The position numbers were made by a program, and so were the translations under genes. DNA of 64,000 nt, taken from Micropruina sp. Its GTDB lineage: Bacteria > Actinomycetota > Actinomycetes > Propionibacteriales > Propionibacteriaceae. The notes below the pieces were generated by a model. It ran no database searches, was not told the origin of the DNA, and saw only the letters and a program-made list of their open reading frames with translations. This document shows, in pieces, positions 8,018 to 16,626 of the stretch. How positions within the stretch are numbered: the stretch's first letter is position 1; each line of letters starts with the position of its first letter. Location: assembly GCA_016716635.1 (NCBI GenBank), contig JADJVZ010000014.1, positions 62,001 through 126,000 on the forward strand, given 5' to 3'.

Positions 8018-11000
8018 TCAGCCGAAGATCACCTCGAGCCACTGCCACCAGGGCGTCTGCGGCGGCGTTGCCTTGGTCAACTTCACGTCCAGACCCACTT
8101 CGGCGGGCCGAGCCACGACCACGCTCATCTGGTTTTGGGCCATGCCATACGCAGTGTCCAGTTGCGACAGTGTCTTGACCGAGATCCCCGAGGCCTTCAC
8201 CGCGTCGACGATCTTCTGGAACTTCGCCAGGGGAAAACCGGCCCTCTCGGTGGGCGAGGCTTGGATCCGATGGAACGTCATCAGCAAGGTCGCCCGGCTT
8301 TGCTTCGCGTCCGCGATCACCTGAAATACGTCACTGAGCGACGTGTCAGACGATCCGGGGTAGATGGGGTCGGCATTGAACACTTCGAAATTACGGACTC
8401 TCATCGGCGATCCGTAGGGGAAGGCGTCCATGCCCGGGAAGGTGGTGCGCGCAAACGTGTAGTACTTCGCCACGATGGGGTCCAACTCACCATTGGTGGT
8501 GCCGTGTGGGTAGATGAACCAGTTCGGTGCAGAGTTCAAGCCTGCCTCCACCAAACGCTCGCGCCCCGCCAGCAAGTCGGCCTCGAAGGCAGCGCCCTTA
8601 GCGGCGGTGTTGTAGAACGCGGCCACATCGCGGTGCTCATCGGTGTGGTTGACCATGTTCCACCCCCACTCGTTTTGCAGTCGCTTGAGTTGAGGGGTGC
8701 TCAACGAACCATTGACCGGCGCCTCCACTTTTTGGCCGATCACCGCGACGTTGCCAGGCATCCCGGCCTCATGCATGACTGCAGCTGCCGGAAGGATCGA
8801 CTCGTACCCGTCGTCGAAAACGAAGCAGATCTGCGCGGCTGCCGGTTTGGGTTGTGTCGCGAACCAGGCCAAGTCAAGGGTAGCCGCGCCCGCCTGGCTG
8901 GATTGGATAGCAGCGAGGCTGGTGATGTGGGTCCAGTCCACCTCGCCAGTGGGTTCCCAACGCCCGCGCAGGTCGGAGTTGACCCCCGTGGGGAGCGTGA
9001 GGTTGATCCACTGTCCGTCCCAAGTGCCCTTGACCACACTGTCCAAAGAGATCTCGGCGAACGCGGTCGGGCTGCTGGCCACCCGGACTCTGACCTTGGC
9101 ACTGATGCCCGGGTTCATGACCCGCGCGCGCACCACAAGGTCAAGCTGTGTCAGGTCTAAGGACGGAACCTCGGCACTCGCCCGTGCCCCCGTGTCGCCT
9201 CCGTGCAGGGTGACTCCGACCGTCGAATCTTCGAAATCACGCCGAATCACCGCATTTGCGGTCGTCCAGGAGCCTTCCTTCAACACGAAGGGTGTGAGGG
9301 TGGTTGGCTGTCGGGGGGGAGAGCCGTGCGTGGTCGTGGCGGTGGCGGCAATGGCCTTAAGGGCGATCGTCCGCTCCCCGCTGGCTGTGACGATCGTGAC
9401 GGTTTGGGTGGCTCCGTCGAAGCGTGCCGACACCGTCTTGGGCAATTGACCGGTGGTCAGCAGCGTCACATACTGGGCCGACGTCCCGGTCTGCCGGTAG
9501 GCGAACTGCGGGCAGTCCCGCGCCACCTCGTACTCAATGGAACACAATCCCTGCACGGTGCCGGTGCGTGACGTGGGCTGTGGCACCAGAGAGATCCCGT
9601 CCGAAGCCAACTGGGAGATCGTGACGGACTGGTCCGCGCCGTCCAAGGAACCGGACACCGTCAGCCCGTCAACCGAGACAGTTGCCCCCGGGGCGAGATG
9701 CCAGGTCTGGTCGTACTGGTGGGAGGTCTCACCCGCCAACCTGTCGACGACCAAATAGACACCCTTGTCGACCATGGCCACCGTGCGGGCGTCATCCACG
9801 CCGTGGTAGGCGGTAGTACTGGCCGACTGATAGGTGACCCCGTCGACGGTGGCCAAGTCGGAGGCACTCGTGGCTGCCTCGGTTTCGCTGGCGCCGTCTA
9901 CGACCACCATGTTGTGCGCCGACGAACCGTTGAAGTAATCATGCATGGGACCGGGAACGTCGCTGTACAGACCCCCCTCCGGGAGCAGATCCGCGCCGTT
10001 GTCGAACAGCGTCACGCTGAGCAGGTCCAGGTGGCTGTGGCTCGTACGATGGGCGCCCGTGTTGAAGCTCAGATAACTCTGATCCAGAAAAGTGGCGCCT
10101 TTACCCCATGGCGAGCGTAGGACGGTGTAGCCGCTGGCACCGAAGTCGAGGCTGGCCTTGGTCGGCACGGTGCCCTTGGCCCCCCGGGTCAGCACATAGG
10201 CCAACTCGGGGTAGTGGGCCGCGATGTCGGCGAGCGTTCCCGCTGAGTGAAGGGTCTGAGCGATCGAGGAGCTCCACTCCGGGGTGGATCCGTCCGGTCG
10301 CAACACGTAAGTCGCGACCCGAACCATGGCCTCGATCTTGGCGCTGACGACATCGGACAAATCGATCCCGTTGACTGCCGCGAAGGAACGGATTTGCCAC
10401 AGCTTCACCAGCACGTACACGTGATAAAAAGGCGAGTTCTCGACCAAGATGCCGTCAGAATCGATGAGGCTCTCCACCTGGTCGTTGAGCCGCGTGAGAG
10501 CTACCTCCCGCCACTCAGCGGCGCCTGGAAGCCCCGGTAGGGCAACCGCGACCCCTAAGAGTGCGCCGGCGAGGTTGATCCCGTGGTTCTTGGACTTTTG
10601 GAACTGGTTCGGATCGGCCAGGAACTCGGCGGTGCGCTGGATCTCGCGCAGCAACGCAGTGCTCTCGCCTTCACTGAGGACGTGGTGTTCCCGCAGGGTC
10701 CACCACTGCCACACCAGCACATTCGCCCGGAACGCCACGGAGTGCGGGTCGTCCCACATCTTCGTCGCCGTCGCGGAGTTTGCCTCGAAGTTGGCCAACA
10801 CCTCCTTCACCCGGTCGATGTAGGCGCTGTTGTGGGTGGCCACATAAGCCAACGTGAGTGGAACGGTCTGCCGCAAGCCGTAGTAATAGAATTGCCAGTA
10901 GCTGCTCGGCTGTTCCACATTGGACCAGTCGGTATTGGCCGTGAACTGAACGGGGTCGAACCGCGGCAACTTCACGGAATAGGTGAGAAATGCGTCCGCC

Positions 11001-11362
11001 GTGGCTTGATCGGCCTTGAGATCGCCGAGATAAACAGTGCCCGCGGCCCCGCCCACGCCGCGATAAGTCTCGAACATAGTGCCGTAGGCGTCATGGGTGG
11101 CGTCCGCTGGGGCACACACGTAGCCGCCGGGCACGTCCAACTTGGTGCCCACGTCGCAACTGTGAAGGAAGGAAGCGTTGCGAGTGAACGAGTCGAACTG
11201 AGTGGACAGATTGGCTGCGTACTGCTCAATGGAGTCGATCCGCAAAGCCTTGGGGGCCGCATAGTTCACGACCTTGGTCGTCAGCAGCAGTGAGGCGACC
11301 AGCAGCAAGACCAGCCCGGCCCGCCAGTTACCTCGACGCTTTTTGGTGCTGATGTCAGCCAC
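8018..11362 (-). CDS. Membrane-anchored heparinase II/III-like lyase fused to polysaccharide deacetylase
   Basis: A 1114-aa protein. Residues about 14-32 form an N-terminal membrane anchor. Residues about 60-620 resemble the heparinase II/III-alginate lyase fold: an alpha-toroid part with KNHGINLA (near 261) and a beta-sandwich part with HRTSHSHLDLLSV (near 441) and SSAHNMVVVDG (near 482). A linker domain follows. Residues about 840-1060 form a NodB-like deacetylase with ICFVFDDGYES, NHTDEHRDV (metal His pair) and IYPHGTTNGE. One chain could thus cleave uronate-containing glycan and remove acetyl groups outside the cell. Its start overlaps the glycosyltransferase stop by 8 bp, so it is the last gene of a coupled three-gene operon. 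Confidence 0.85.
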   Translation of the reverse strand: MADISTKKRRGNWRAGLVLLLVASLLLTTKVVNYAAPKALRIDSIEQYAANLSTQFDSFTRNASFLHSCDVGTKLDVPGGYVCAPADATHDAYGTMFETYRGVGGAAGTVYLGDLKADQATADAFLTYSVKLPRFDPVQFTANTDWSNVEQPSSYWQFYYYGLRQTVPLTLAYVATHNSAYIDRVKEVLANFEANSATATKMWDDPHSVAFRANVLVWQWWTLREHHVLSEGESTALLREIQRTAEFLADPNQFQKSKNHGINLAGALLGVAVALPGLPGAAEWREVALTRLNDQVESLIDSDGILVENSPFYHVYVLVKLWQIRSFAAVNGIDLSDVVSAKIEAMVRVATYVLRPDGSTPEWSSSIAQTLHSAGTLADIAAHYPELAYVLTRGAKGTVPTKASLDFGASGYTVLRSPWGKGATFLDQSYLSFNTGAHRTSHSHLDLLSVTLFDNGADLLPEGGLYSDVPGPMHDYFNGSSAHNMVVVDGASETEAATSASDLATVDGVTYQSASTTAYHGVDDARTVAMVDKGVYLVVDRLAGETSHQYDQTWHLAPGATVSVDGLTVSGSLDGADQSVTISQLASDGISLVPQPTSRTGTVQGLCSIEYEVARDCPQFAYRQTGTSAQYVTLLTTGQLPKTVSARFDGATQTVTIVTASGERTIALKAIAATATTTHGSPPRQPTTLTPFVLKEGSWTTANAVIRRDFEDSTVGVTLHGGDTGARASAEVPSLDLTQLDLVVRARVMNPGISAKVRVRVASSPTAFAEISLDSVVKGTWDGQWINLTLPTGVNSDLRGRWEPTGEVDWTHITSLAAIQSSQAGAATLDLAWFATQPKPAAAQICFVFDDGYESILPAAAVMHEAGMPGNVAVIGQKVEAPVNGSLSTPQLKRLQNEWGWNMVNHTDEHRDVAAFYNTAAKGAAFEADLLAGRERLVEAGLNSAPNWFIYPHGTTNGELDPIVAKYYTFARTTFPGMDAFPYGSPMRVRNFEVFNADPIYPGSSDTSLSDVFQVIADAKQSRATLLMTFHRIQASPTERAGFPLAKFQKIVDAVKASGISVKTLSQLDTAYGMAQNQMSVVVARPAEVGLDVKLTKATPPQTPWWQWLEVIFG

Positions 11363-12755
11363 GAGACCACGTCATCTTCCTGAGTGTCACCACGGAGTAA
11401 GCGATGAGCCAGGTCAACACCAAGGTTGAAAACAGGCTCATCAGGGGCCGGTAGTACCAGCGGTAACCGCCATCGGGGTCTTCAGCGCGAAAGGCGGCCC
11501 CGAAAACGGTTCCAATCAAGGTGATGCCGGCGAGGTAGAGGAACATCGACTCGTAGCTGCCATGCAGGGGCATGTAGATGACATGCCGGAAGGCGATAAG
11601 CGGGCCGGCTAGGACGAACAGCACATGCAGGTAGTACACCAGGGCGGTCAGAAACGGACGTTTCCAATAGAAGGCGCCCGTGAAGAACAAGTTGCGGATG
11701 AAGCTCTTCTTCCATCGAACTTGCTGTTTGATCATCGATCTCATGCTGTCCGGGACGACCGTGAGGCTGCGGGCGCTCTTGCAGTAAATGGTGCGCCACT
11801 TCTGATGCGGGAACGCAGGTTCGGCGAACGCGGTGCCCTCGGCTACTTTTCGCACCTTCTTCGCGTGTCGTTCGTCCATGAGAACGAACCCAGTCATCAT
11901 TCGGTCGGTTGCGAAGCGGAACTCCTGACCCAAGAACCGGTCCTTCTCCCAGGCGGGGACGTAGTTGTAGACAGCGGCACGGCGAAAGACCGCCAAGGGC
12001 CCGGAGACGCAGGTCACGGCGCCAAAGTGGCTTTCGAAGGCCTTGCGGACGGAGAACTGCCCCTCGTACCAGGTGTCCTGGATCCGGGTGAGGAGGTTCT
12101 TGTCAGCGTTCATAGCGCGGCAGTGGCCACTGACCGCCCCCACATCGGGGTTGGCTTCGAAAATCGAGACACAGCGGGCCACGGCGTTCCGAGCCCAGGT
12201 GGAATCACTGTCGGTGAACGCGAACAGATCCCCCTTGGCCACGAGCATTCCGGCGGCCAGTGCCTTCTTCTTCCCCACGTTGTCCGCCAACGACACGACC
12301 CGAATGGGCAATGTCTTCGCCAGCTCCGCCAAAACGGAGGCTGTGCCATCGGTGGAGGCGTCGTCGACAACGATGATCTCCATATGGGGATAGGTCTGCT
12401 GGACCATGGACCGGATGCAAATCTCGACGACTTCTTCCTCGTTGTGCACCGCAACGAGGGCACTCACGAACAACGGGGCGCCGTTCGGCGACAGACGTGT
12501 TCCCTTGAACGCGGGGTCGCGGTATCGCAGGAAAGCCACGGAGATCTGAAGCGCGGCGACACCGGTCACGGCAACCCCATACGCGTACAAGGTGTTACTG
12601 CTGTCCGGCAGCCGGAAGATGATCTTCACCAGGAGGAACGCCGAGATCATGAGCAGGGCGATGACCGCCCACAGGCCAACCCGGCGCCTTTCGAGCGCCC
12701 GGGCGGAGCCGTCTTCCGGAATTTGAACGGCCGTCGGAATCGCCGGCTCAGACAC
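11355..12755 (-). CDS. Processive GT2 glycosyltransferase, hyaluronan-synthase-like
   Basis: A 466-aa membrane glycosyltransferase. Two N-terminal membrane segments (about 27-48 and 56-76) precede the GT2 domain with DDASTDGT (131-138), DSDS (182-185), SGPLAVFRR (251-259) and the processive QQVRW motif (344-348). Three C-terminal membrane segments follow. The SGPL.V.RR and VPD..M....KQQ.RW.KSF pattern is that of class I hyaluronan synthases and NodC, which polymerise and export glycans at the membrane. GTG 12755 is chosen: it overlaps the upstream stop by 8 bp and has AAGGGG about 9 bp before it; a longer reading from 12830 would run far into the dehydrogenase gene. Confidence 0.88.
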   Translation of the reverse strand: MSEPAIPTAVQIPEDGSARALERRRVGLWAVIALLMISAFLLVKIIFRLPDSSNTLYAYGVAVTGVAALQISVAFLRYRDPAFKGTRLSPNGAPLFVSALVAVHNEEEVVEICIRSMVQQTYPHMEIIVVDDASTDGTASVLAELAKTLPIRVVSLADNVGKKKALAAGMLVAKGDLFAFTDSDSTWARNAVARCVSIFEANPDVGAVSGHCRAMNADKNLLTRIQDTWYEGQFSVRKAFESHFGAVTCVSGPLAVFRRAAVYNYVPAWEKDRFLGQEFRFATDRMMTGFVLMDERHAKKVRKVAEGTAFAEPAFPHQKWRTIYCKSARSLTVVPDSMRSMIKQQVRWKKSFIRNLFFTGAFYWKRPFLTALVYYLHVLFVLAGPLIAFRHVIYMPLHGSYESMFLYLAGITLIGTVFGAAFRAEDPDGGYRWYYRPLMSLFSTLVLTWLIAYSVVTLRKMTWSRG

Positions 12756-14091
12756 GTACCACCCCTTCGGCGGCCATCCGGTAAGAGGCGTCAAGAACCG
12801 TCGGAAATTCTTGCAGACCCACGACGTCACTATCGGGATGCACGGTCAGGACCACCACGAGATCAGTGCCAGGCGGAACATCGTCCCGGCTGGTCAACTG
12901 ATGGCCGGCGAGGACAATCTCAGGGACGTAGCTATCGGTATAGGTCACCCGCAGGCAGCGCCGAAGGAGCCACTCCAGGATGTCAAGGGAGGGCGACTCA
13001 CGCAGGTCGGCCACACCCGGCTTGAACGTGACACCCACGACGTGCACGCGGGCCTGACGTGGCGGAACGCCCAGGTCGGCCAATAGCTCAGTGATGCGAG
13101 TGGTGACCTTGGAGGGCCGCGCCGCGATTGCTTTCATTGCGGCATCGATGACGGGCGAATCGCGTCGTTCCGACTTCAACTGCCACAGCAGGTAGTGCGG
13201 GTCGCACGGAATGCAGTGGCCACCCACCCCAGGCCCCGGGTTGAACCTCATGAAGCCGTAAGGCTTGGTTGCGGCCGCCCCAATGACTTCCATCACGTCG
13301 ACCCCCAAGGCTCGGGAGGCATCGGCGAATTCGTTGACCAAGGCGATGTTGACGGCCCGGAATGTGTTCTCCAGCAGCTTGGTCATCTCGGCCGCCTCAG
13401 GAGACGACACAGTGAACAGGTGCTTGCAGGTCGGCTCCAACAGGTCAAGACCGCGCTGGAGGCATGCCTTGGTGACACCACCTATGACGCGTGGAGTATC
13501 TTCGGGGCGATGGCTGGCCACCCCCGGGTCAATGCGCTCCGGTGAGAAGACCACATGAATGTCCACACCGGGGGTGAACCCCCGCGCCATCAGCGGCTCC
13601 ACGACCAGTTCGCGGGTGCACCCCACGTAGGTAGTCGACGTGAGAACGATGAGTTGGCCTGGCACGGCGTTCTCGACGACCACGCGGCAGGCGGCACGCA
13701 GCGGCTTCAGGTCGGGGACCAGGTTGGCGTCCACGGGAGTGGGAACACACACCACCACGGCGACGGCGTCGCGCAAGGCCTCGCCACTCTCCGCGAGTGC
13801 GAGTGCGTCGGCCTCCAAGTGCCCGCGTAGGCGATCCCGATCACGGTCCAAGAGATCGACATCACCGCGCTGAATCTGCGCCAACCGAAGTCGGCTCACG
13901 TCCACGCCAATAACCTTCCTTCCGGCATCCATGAAGGACAAGGCGGTGGGCAAACCCACGTAGCCCATCCCCACAATGCCAACGGTCGGCACAGCAAAGT
14001 TGAGAATTTCACCGCAAAGGGACCTCTGTCCCGTCGGCGCCTGGGGATACGCGCCTGTTTTTGGGTAGGCAGAAATAGCAGTTTTCGACAT
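12748..14091 (-). CDS. Nucleotide-sugar 6-dehydrogenase (UDP-HexNAc or UDP-glucose type)
   Basis: A 447-aa enzyme with an N-terminal Rossmann motif (VGIVGMGYVGLPTA, 37-50), a central helix domain and the catalytic cysteine in GGHCIPCDP (Cys293). It oxidises the C6 hydroxyl of a UDP-hexose to the uronate with two NAD+. The FSPERIDPG segment is the form seen in UDP-N-acetylhexosamine dehydrogenases (WbpA/WecC) rather than in Ugd, so UDP-GlcNAcA or UDP-ManNAcA is the likelier product; this is an inference. About 34 extra residues precede the Rossmann fold. It is the first gene of the operon that feeds the GT2 polymerase. Confidence 0.9.
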   Translation of the reverse strand: MSKTAISAYPKTGAYPQAPTGQRSLCGEILNFAVPTVGIVGMGYVGLPTALSFMDAGRKVIGVDVSRLRLAQIQRGDVDLLDRDRDRLRGHLEADALALAESGEALRDAVAVVVCVPTPVDANLVPDLKPLRAACRVVVENAVPGQLIVLTSTTYVGCTRELVVEPLMARGFTPGVDIHVVFSPERIDPGVASHRPEDTPRVIGGVTKACLQRGLDLLEPTCKHLFTVSSPEAAEMTKLLENTFRAVNIALVNEFADASRALGVDVMEVIGAAATKPYGFMRFNPGPGVGGHCIPCDPHYLLWQLKSERRDSPVIDAAMKAIAARPSKVTTRITELLADLGVPPRQARVHVVGVTFKPGVADLRESPSLDILEWLLRRCLRVTYTDSYVPEIVLAGHQLTSRDDVPPGTDLVVVLTVHPDSDVVGLQEFPTVLDASYRMAAEGVVRV

Positions 14092-14276
14092 GAGGCCCCT
14101 CTTCGTCGGGGTGTCCGGGCCATAGGGCCCGCCACCGGTGACAGGTTAACCAAACACCGGGTCGTGTCCGCAACCGTGACTCATGAGATGAGATTTCCCG
14201 CGCGCCAAGCAGGGCCTCAGGAGCGGCCGTACAACCAATTCTTTCAACACCTTAGATTGCCCCGCGATGATGGTCA

Positions 14277-14540
14277 GACTCTCCCAACGAAGCACTGATA
14301 TCACCTCTGACAAGGTCATTTACCAGACCATTTCGCTCAGTCGGCGATTCCCCACACGCCCCCAATGTGACGCCTGGGACGAGCGGCTGGGGTAATATTT
14401 ACTAGAGATAATTACCCCCTAGGGAAGGTCGCAGCCCCGGGCCGTTGGTCCCATTTGTATCAGTCGTAACAGCACCCAAGCCCTTGGTTGCCGATACCCC
14501 TGGCCCCTGCATCGAGGAACCCGAGCCCTCAATGACGATC
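14277..14540. repeat. Tandem intergenic repeat, copy 1
   Basis: First of two diverged head-to-tail copies of a 264-bp unit. Shared landmarks are ACTGATATCACC (14294), a CATTTACC block, GTGACGC.TGGGACGAGCGG, a GTCCCATTTG block, GCCGATACCCC and GAGGAACCC (14514). Coding potential is absent in both copies, so the conservation is of DNA or RNA. Confidence 0.75.
14389..14418. repeat. A/T-rich inverted repeat inside repeat copy 1
   Basis: GGGGTAAT (14389-14396) and ATTACCCC (14411-14418) are a perfect 8-bp inverted repeat with a 14-nt A/T-rich spacer. The corresponding place in copy 2 has a different small palindrome, CTATT-G-AATAG. It could be an operator or a hairpin. Confidence 0.45.
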
Positions 14541-14803
14541 GGACTTGCCCGACGGCGACTGATATCACCCTCCGGCAAGGCCATTTACCGAATAATTCAC
14601 TCATTCAGCGATCCTCACCGCATCCAGTGTGACGCATGGGACGAGCGGTCGAGGCTCTATTGAATAGGGACAAGTACCAATCCTTGGAAAGGCCGCGGCC
14701 TGGGGACTCGTCCCATTTGCACCACCCGCAACAACGCCAAGCCCCGTGGCGGCCGATACCCCGTGGCCCTGCGACGAGGAACCCAGGCTTTCAAAGGCAG
14801 TCG
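14541..14803. repeat. Tandem intergenic repeat, copy 2
   Basis: Second copy of the 264-bp unit, directly abutting the first. The same landmarks recur at an offset of 262-264 bp: ACTGATATCACC at 14558, GTGACGC.TGGGACGAGCGG near 14627-14646, and GAGGAACCC at 14776. The copies have diverged by many substitutions and small indels. Confidence 0.75.
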
Positions 14804-14875
14804 CATCCCCAAAGAGAACCTAGTTGACCTTTTGACTAGATTGGATGGGCGGCAGCGATCCCGGCCCTTGCGGCC

Positions 14876-15469
14876 TCAGGAAGCGTCAGACGGGGCGTCC
14901 AAAGCGATCAGCGTCCACCCGGTGCCGGGCGTGCCCTCGATCTGGATGATGCCGGTGTTGGGCATTCCGAAGTCGTTCACGGCGGCGAGGAACCCGGAGA
15001 CGCGATACGCGGCCCAGGTGCGCATGGCTGCGCCATGGCTGATCGCGACGGGACTGCGGTGACCGGCCGCGGCCAGGGACGCGATGGCGTCGTCGTAACG
15101 GGCTAAGAACTCGTGAGCGTTCTCGGCGCCACCGATTCGCGCTTCCGGGGTGTGCTCCCACCCCATCAAGGTTCCGACATAGCCCGTGGGGTCATCGGAC
15201 ATCTCGTACTCCCCCGCCAGGATCTCGTTCAACCCCGGCAGCACCAGCGGGGTAAGTCCCCGTTCGGCCGCCAACGGGGCCGCGGTCTGGTGGGTGCGAG
15301 TCAGCTCGGAGACGTAGATGGCATCGATGCCTTGGCCGTGGAGGCGTCCCACCAACGCGCGGGCCTGGGCGTGCCCCACCTCGTCCAGGTCGCTGCCCGG
15401 CGCTGCCGTATCGAGCAGCATCTTCACGTTCGCCGGGGTCCTGCCGTGTCTCACCAGTTGCAATCGCAT
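14876..15469 (-). CDS. Histidine phosphatase superfamily protein
   Basis: A 197-aa protein with the RHG signature at the N-terminus (LVRHGRTPAN), the second conserved Arg region (YVSELTRTHQTAAPLA) and the distal His in AISHGAAMR. The phospho-accepting His is at residue 8. Members include phosphoglycerate-mutase-like phosphatases acting on sugar phosphates, nucleotides or other small phosphoesters; substrate is unknown. It diverges from mdh. The ATG at 15469 is 6 bp behind a TAATCT box and lacks a clear ribosome-binding site, so it may be leaderless. Confidence 0.88.
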   Translation of the reverse strand: MRLQLVRHGRTPANVKMLLDTAAPGSDLDEVGHAQARALVGRLHGQGIDAIYVSELTRTHQTAAPLAAERGLTPLVLPGLNEILAGEYEMSDDPTGYVGTLMGWEHTPEARIGGAENAHEFLARYDDAIASLAAAGHRSPVAISHGAAMRTWAAYRVSGFLAAVNDFGMPNTGIIQIEGTPGTGWTLIALDAPSDAS

Positions 15470-15475
15470 GGCACC

Positions 15476-15481
15476 AGATTA
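15476..15481 (-). promoter_or_regulatory. Putative -10 box for histidine phosphatase gene
   Basis: On the minus strand TAATCT ends 6 bp before the ATG at 15469, again compatible with a leaderless transcript. Confidence 0.4.
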
Positions 15482-15573
15482 GGAGGCCCGAGGGCCTCTT
15501 GGGCACGGCAGCGGAAGGCCCAGAGGGTGGGATACCGTTGGGGCGGACCCGCGTCAGTTACGAAGGAGTCAAC

Positions 15574-16563
15574 GTGAGCAAAACCCCCATCAAGGTCGCT
15601 GTTACCGGCGCCGCCGGCCAGATCTGTTACAGCCTGCTGTTCCGCATCGCGAGCGGCGCGCTGCTCGGCCCCGATCAGCCCATTGAACTGCGGCTGCTCG
15701 AAATTACCCCGGCCCTGAAGGCGCTTGAGGGCGTCGTCATGGAACTGGACGACTGCGCGTTCCCCGTGCTGTCAAAGGTCGAGATCGGCGACGACGCCAA
15801 CACGGTGTTCGACGGGGTGAACCTGGCCATGCTGGTCGGCGCCCGTCCGCGTACCGCGGGCATGGAGCGCGGTGACCTGTTGTCAGCCAACGGCGCCATC
15901 TTCACCGCCCAGGGCAAGGCCTTGAACGCGGTGGCCGCCGATGACATCAGGGTGCTGGTGACCGGCAACCCGGCCAACACCAACGCGCTGATCGCGATGA
16001 CCAACGCCCCCGACATCCCCAAGGAGCGCTTCAACGCCTTGACCCGCCTCGACCACAACCGCGCCATCGCGCAGTTGGCCGCCAAGGTCGGCGCTCCGGT
16101 CACCGCGATCAAGCACATGTCGATCTGGGGCAACCACTCGGCCACCCAGTACCCCGACCTGTTCCACGCCGATGTTGATGGCAAGAACGCCGCCGCGTTG
16201 GTCAACGATCAGGCCTGGATCGCGGACACCTTCATCCCCACGGTCGCCAAGCGTGGCGCGGCCATCATCGCCGCCCGAGGTTCCTCCTCGGCGGCCTCTG
16301 CGGCCAATGCCACGGTCGAGCACATGCGCGACTGGGTGCTCGGCACGGCTGAGGGCGACTGGGTCTCGATGGCGGTGCCGTCGGACGGCAGCTACGGCGT
16401 TCCCGAGGGCATCATCTCGTCGTTCCCCTGCACGGTGAAGGACGGCGCCTACAGCATCGTCCAGGGCCTCGAGATCGACGAGTTCAGCCAGGGCAAGATC
16501 TCCGCGTCCGTGGCGGAGCTTGAGGACGAGCGCAACGCCGTCAAGGAGCTCGGGCTGATCTGA
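15574..16563 (+). CDS. mdh: Malate dehydrogenase
   Basis: A 329-aa NAD-dependent malate dehydrogenase that interconverts malate and oxaloacetate in the TCA cycle. The Rossmann motif AVTGAAGQICYSLLFRI is at the N-terminus, the catalytic His lies in IWGNHSATQYPD and the substrate arginines in GARPRTAGMERGDLL. Length matches the cytosolic-type (group with Thermus and actinobacteria, about 328 aa). The GTG at 15574 is chosen because GAAGGAG lies 5 bp upstream; earlier in-frame codons are unsupported. A GATACCGT box near 15531 is a candidate -10. A strong terminator follows. Confidence 0.97.
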   Translation: MSKTPIKVAVTGAAGQICYSLLFRIASGALLGPDQPIELRLLEITPALKALEGVVMELDDCAFPVLSKVEIGDDANTVFDGVNLAMLVGARPRTAGMERGDLLSANGAIFTAQGKALNAVAADDIRVLVTGNPANTNALIAMTNAPDIPKERFNALTRLDHNRAIAQLAAKVGAPVTAIKHMSIWGNHSATQYPDLFHADVDGKNAAALVNDQAWIADTFIPTVAKRGAAIIAARGSSSAASAANATVEHMRDWVLGTAEGDWVSMAVPSDGSYGVPEGIISSFPCTVKDGAYSIVQGLEIDEFSQGKISASVAELEDERNAVKELGLI

Positions 16564-16578
16564 GGTCCGCTCAACGTC

Positions 16579-16608
16579 AAACGGCCGGGGTTTTCGCCCC
16601 GGCCGTTT
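16579..16608. terminator. Bidirectional rho-independent terminator after mdh
   Basis: A 12-bp perfect stem (AAACGGCCGGGG / CCCCGGCCGTTT) with a 6-nt loop, with T-runs available on either strand. It lies between mdh and the convergent bglG-type gene and should stop both. Confidence 0.9.
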
Positions 16609-16626
16609 TGCATCCCCTCGAAAGCG

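Larger units (their letters stand above)
14092..14875. other. 784-bp gene-free region upstream of the exopolysaccharide operon
   Basis: No open frame here has a plausible start, codon bias or similarity. The stretch is less GC-rich than its surroundings. It holds two head-to-tail copies of a 264-bp unit (listed separately), then about 70 bp without visible structure. The first 185 bp (14092-14276) must hold the promoter of the dehydrogenase operon; a TTAACC/TAACCT box on the minus strand near 14145-14150 is a weak -10 candidate. Confidence 0.6.

Noticed and set aside
8018..14091. Calling the operon a hyaluronan synthesis (has) operon
   Set aside because: The dehydrogenase looks like a UDP-HexNAc type and the third gene is a lyase-deacetylase, so the polymer is probably not hyaluronan; no has gene symbols are used.
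14402..14827. Short open frames (60-72 codons) in the tandem intergenic repeats
   Set aside because: They are not in the same frame in the two copies, lack ribosome-binding sites, and have no codon bias.
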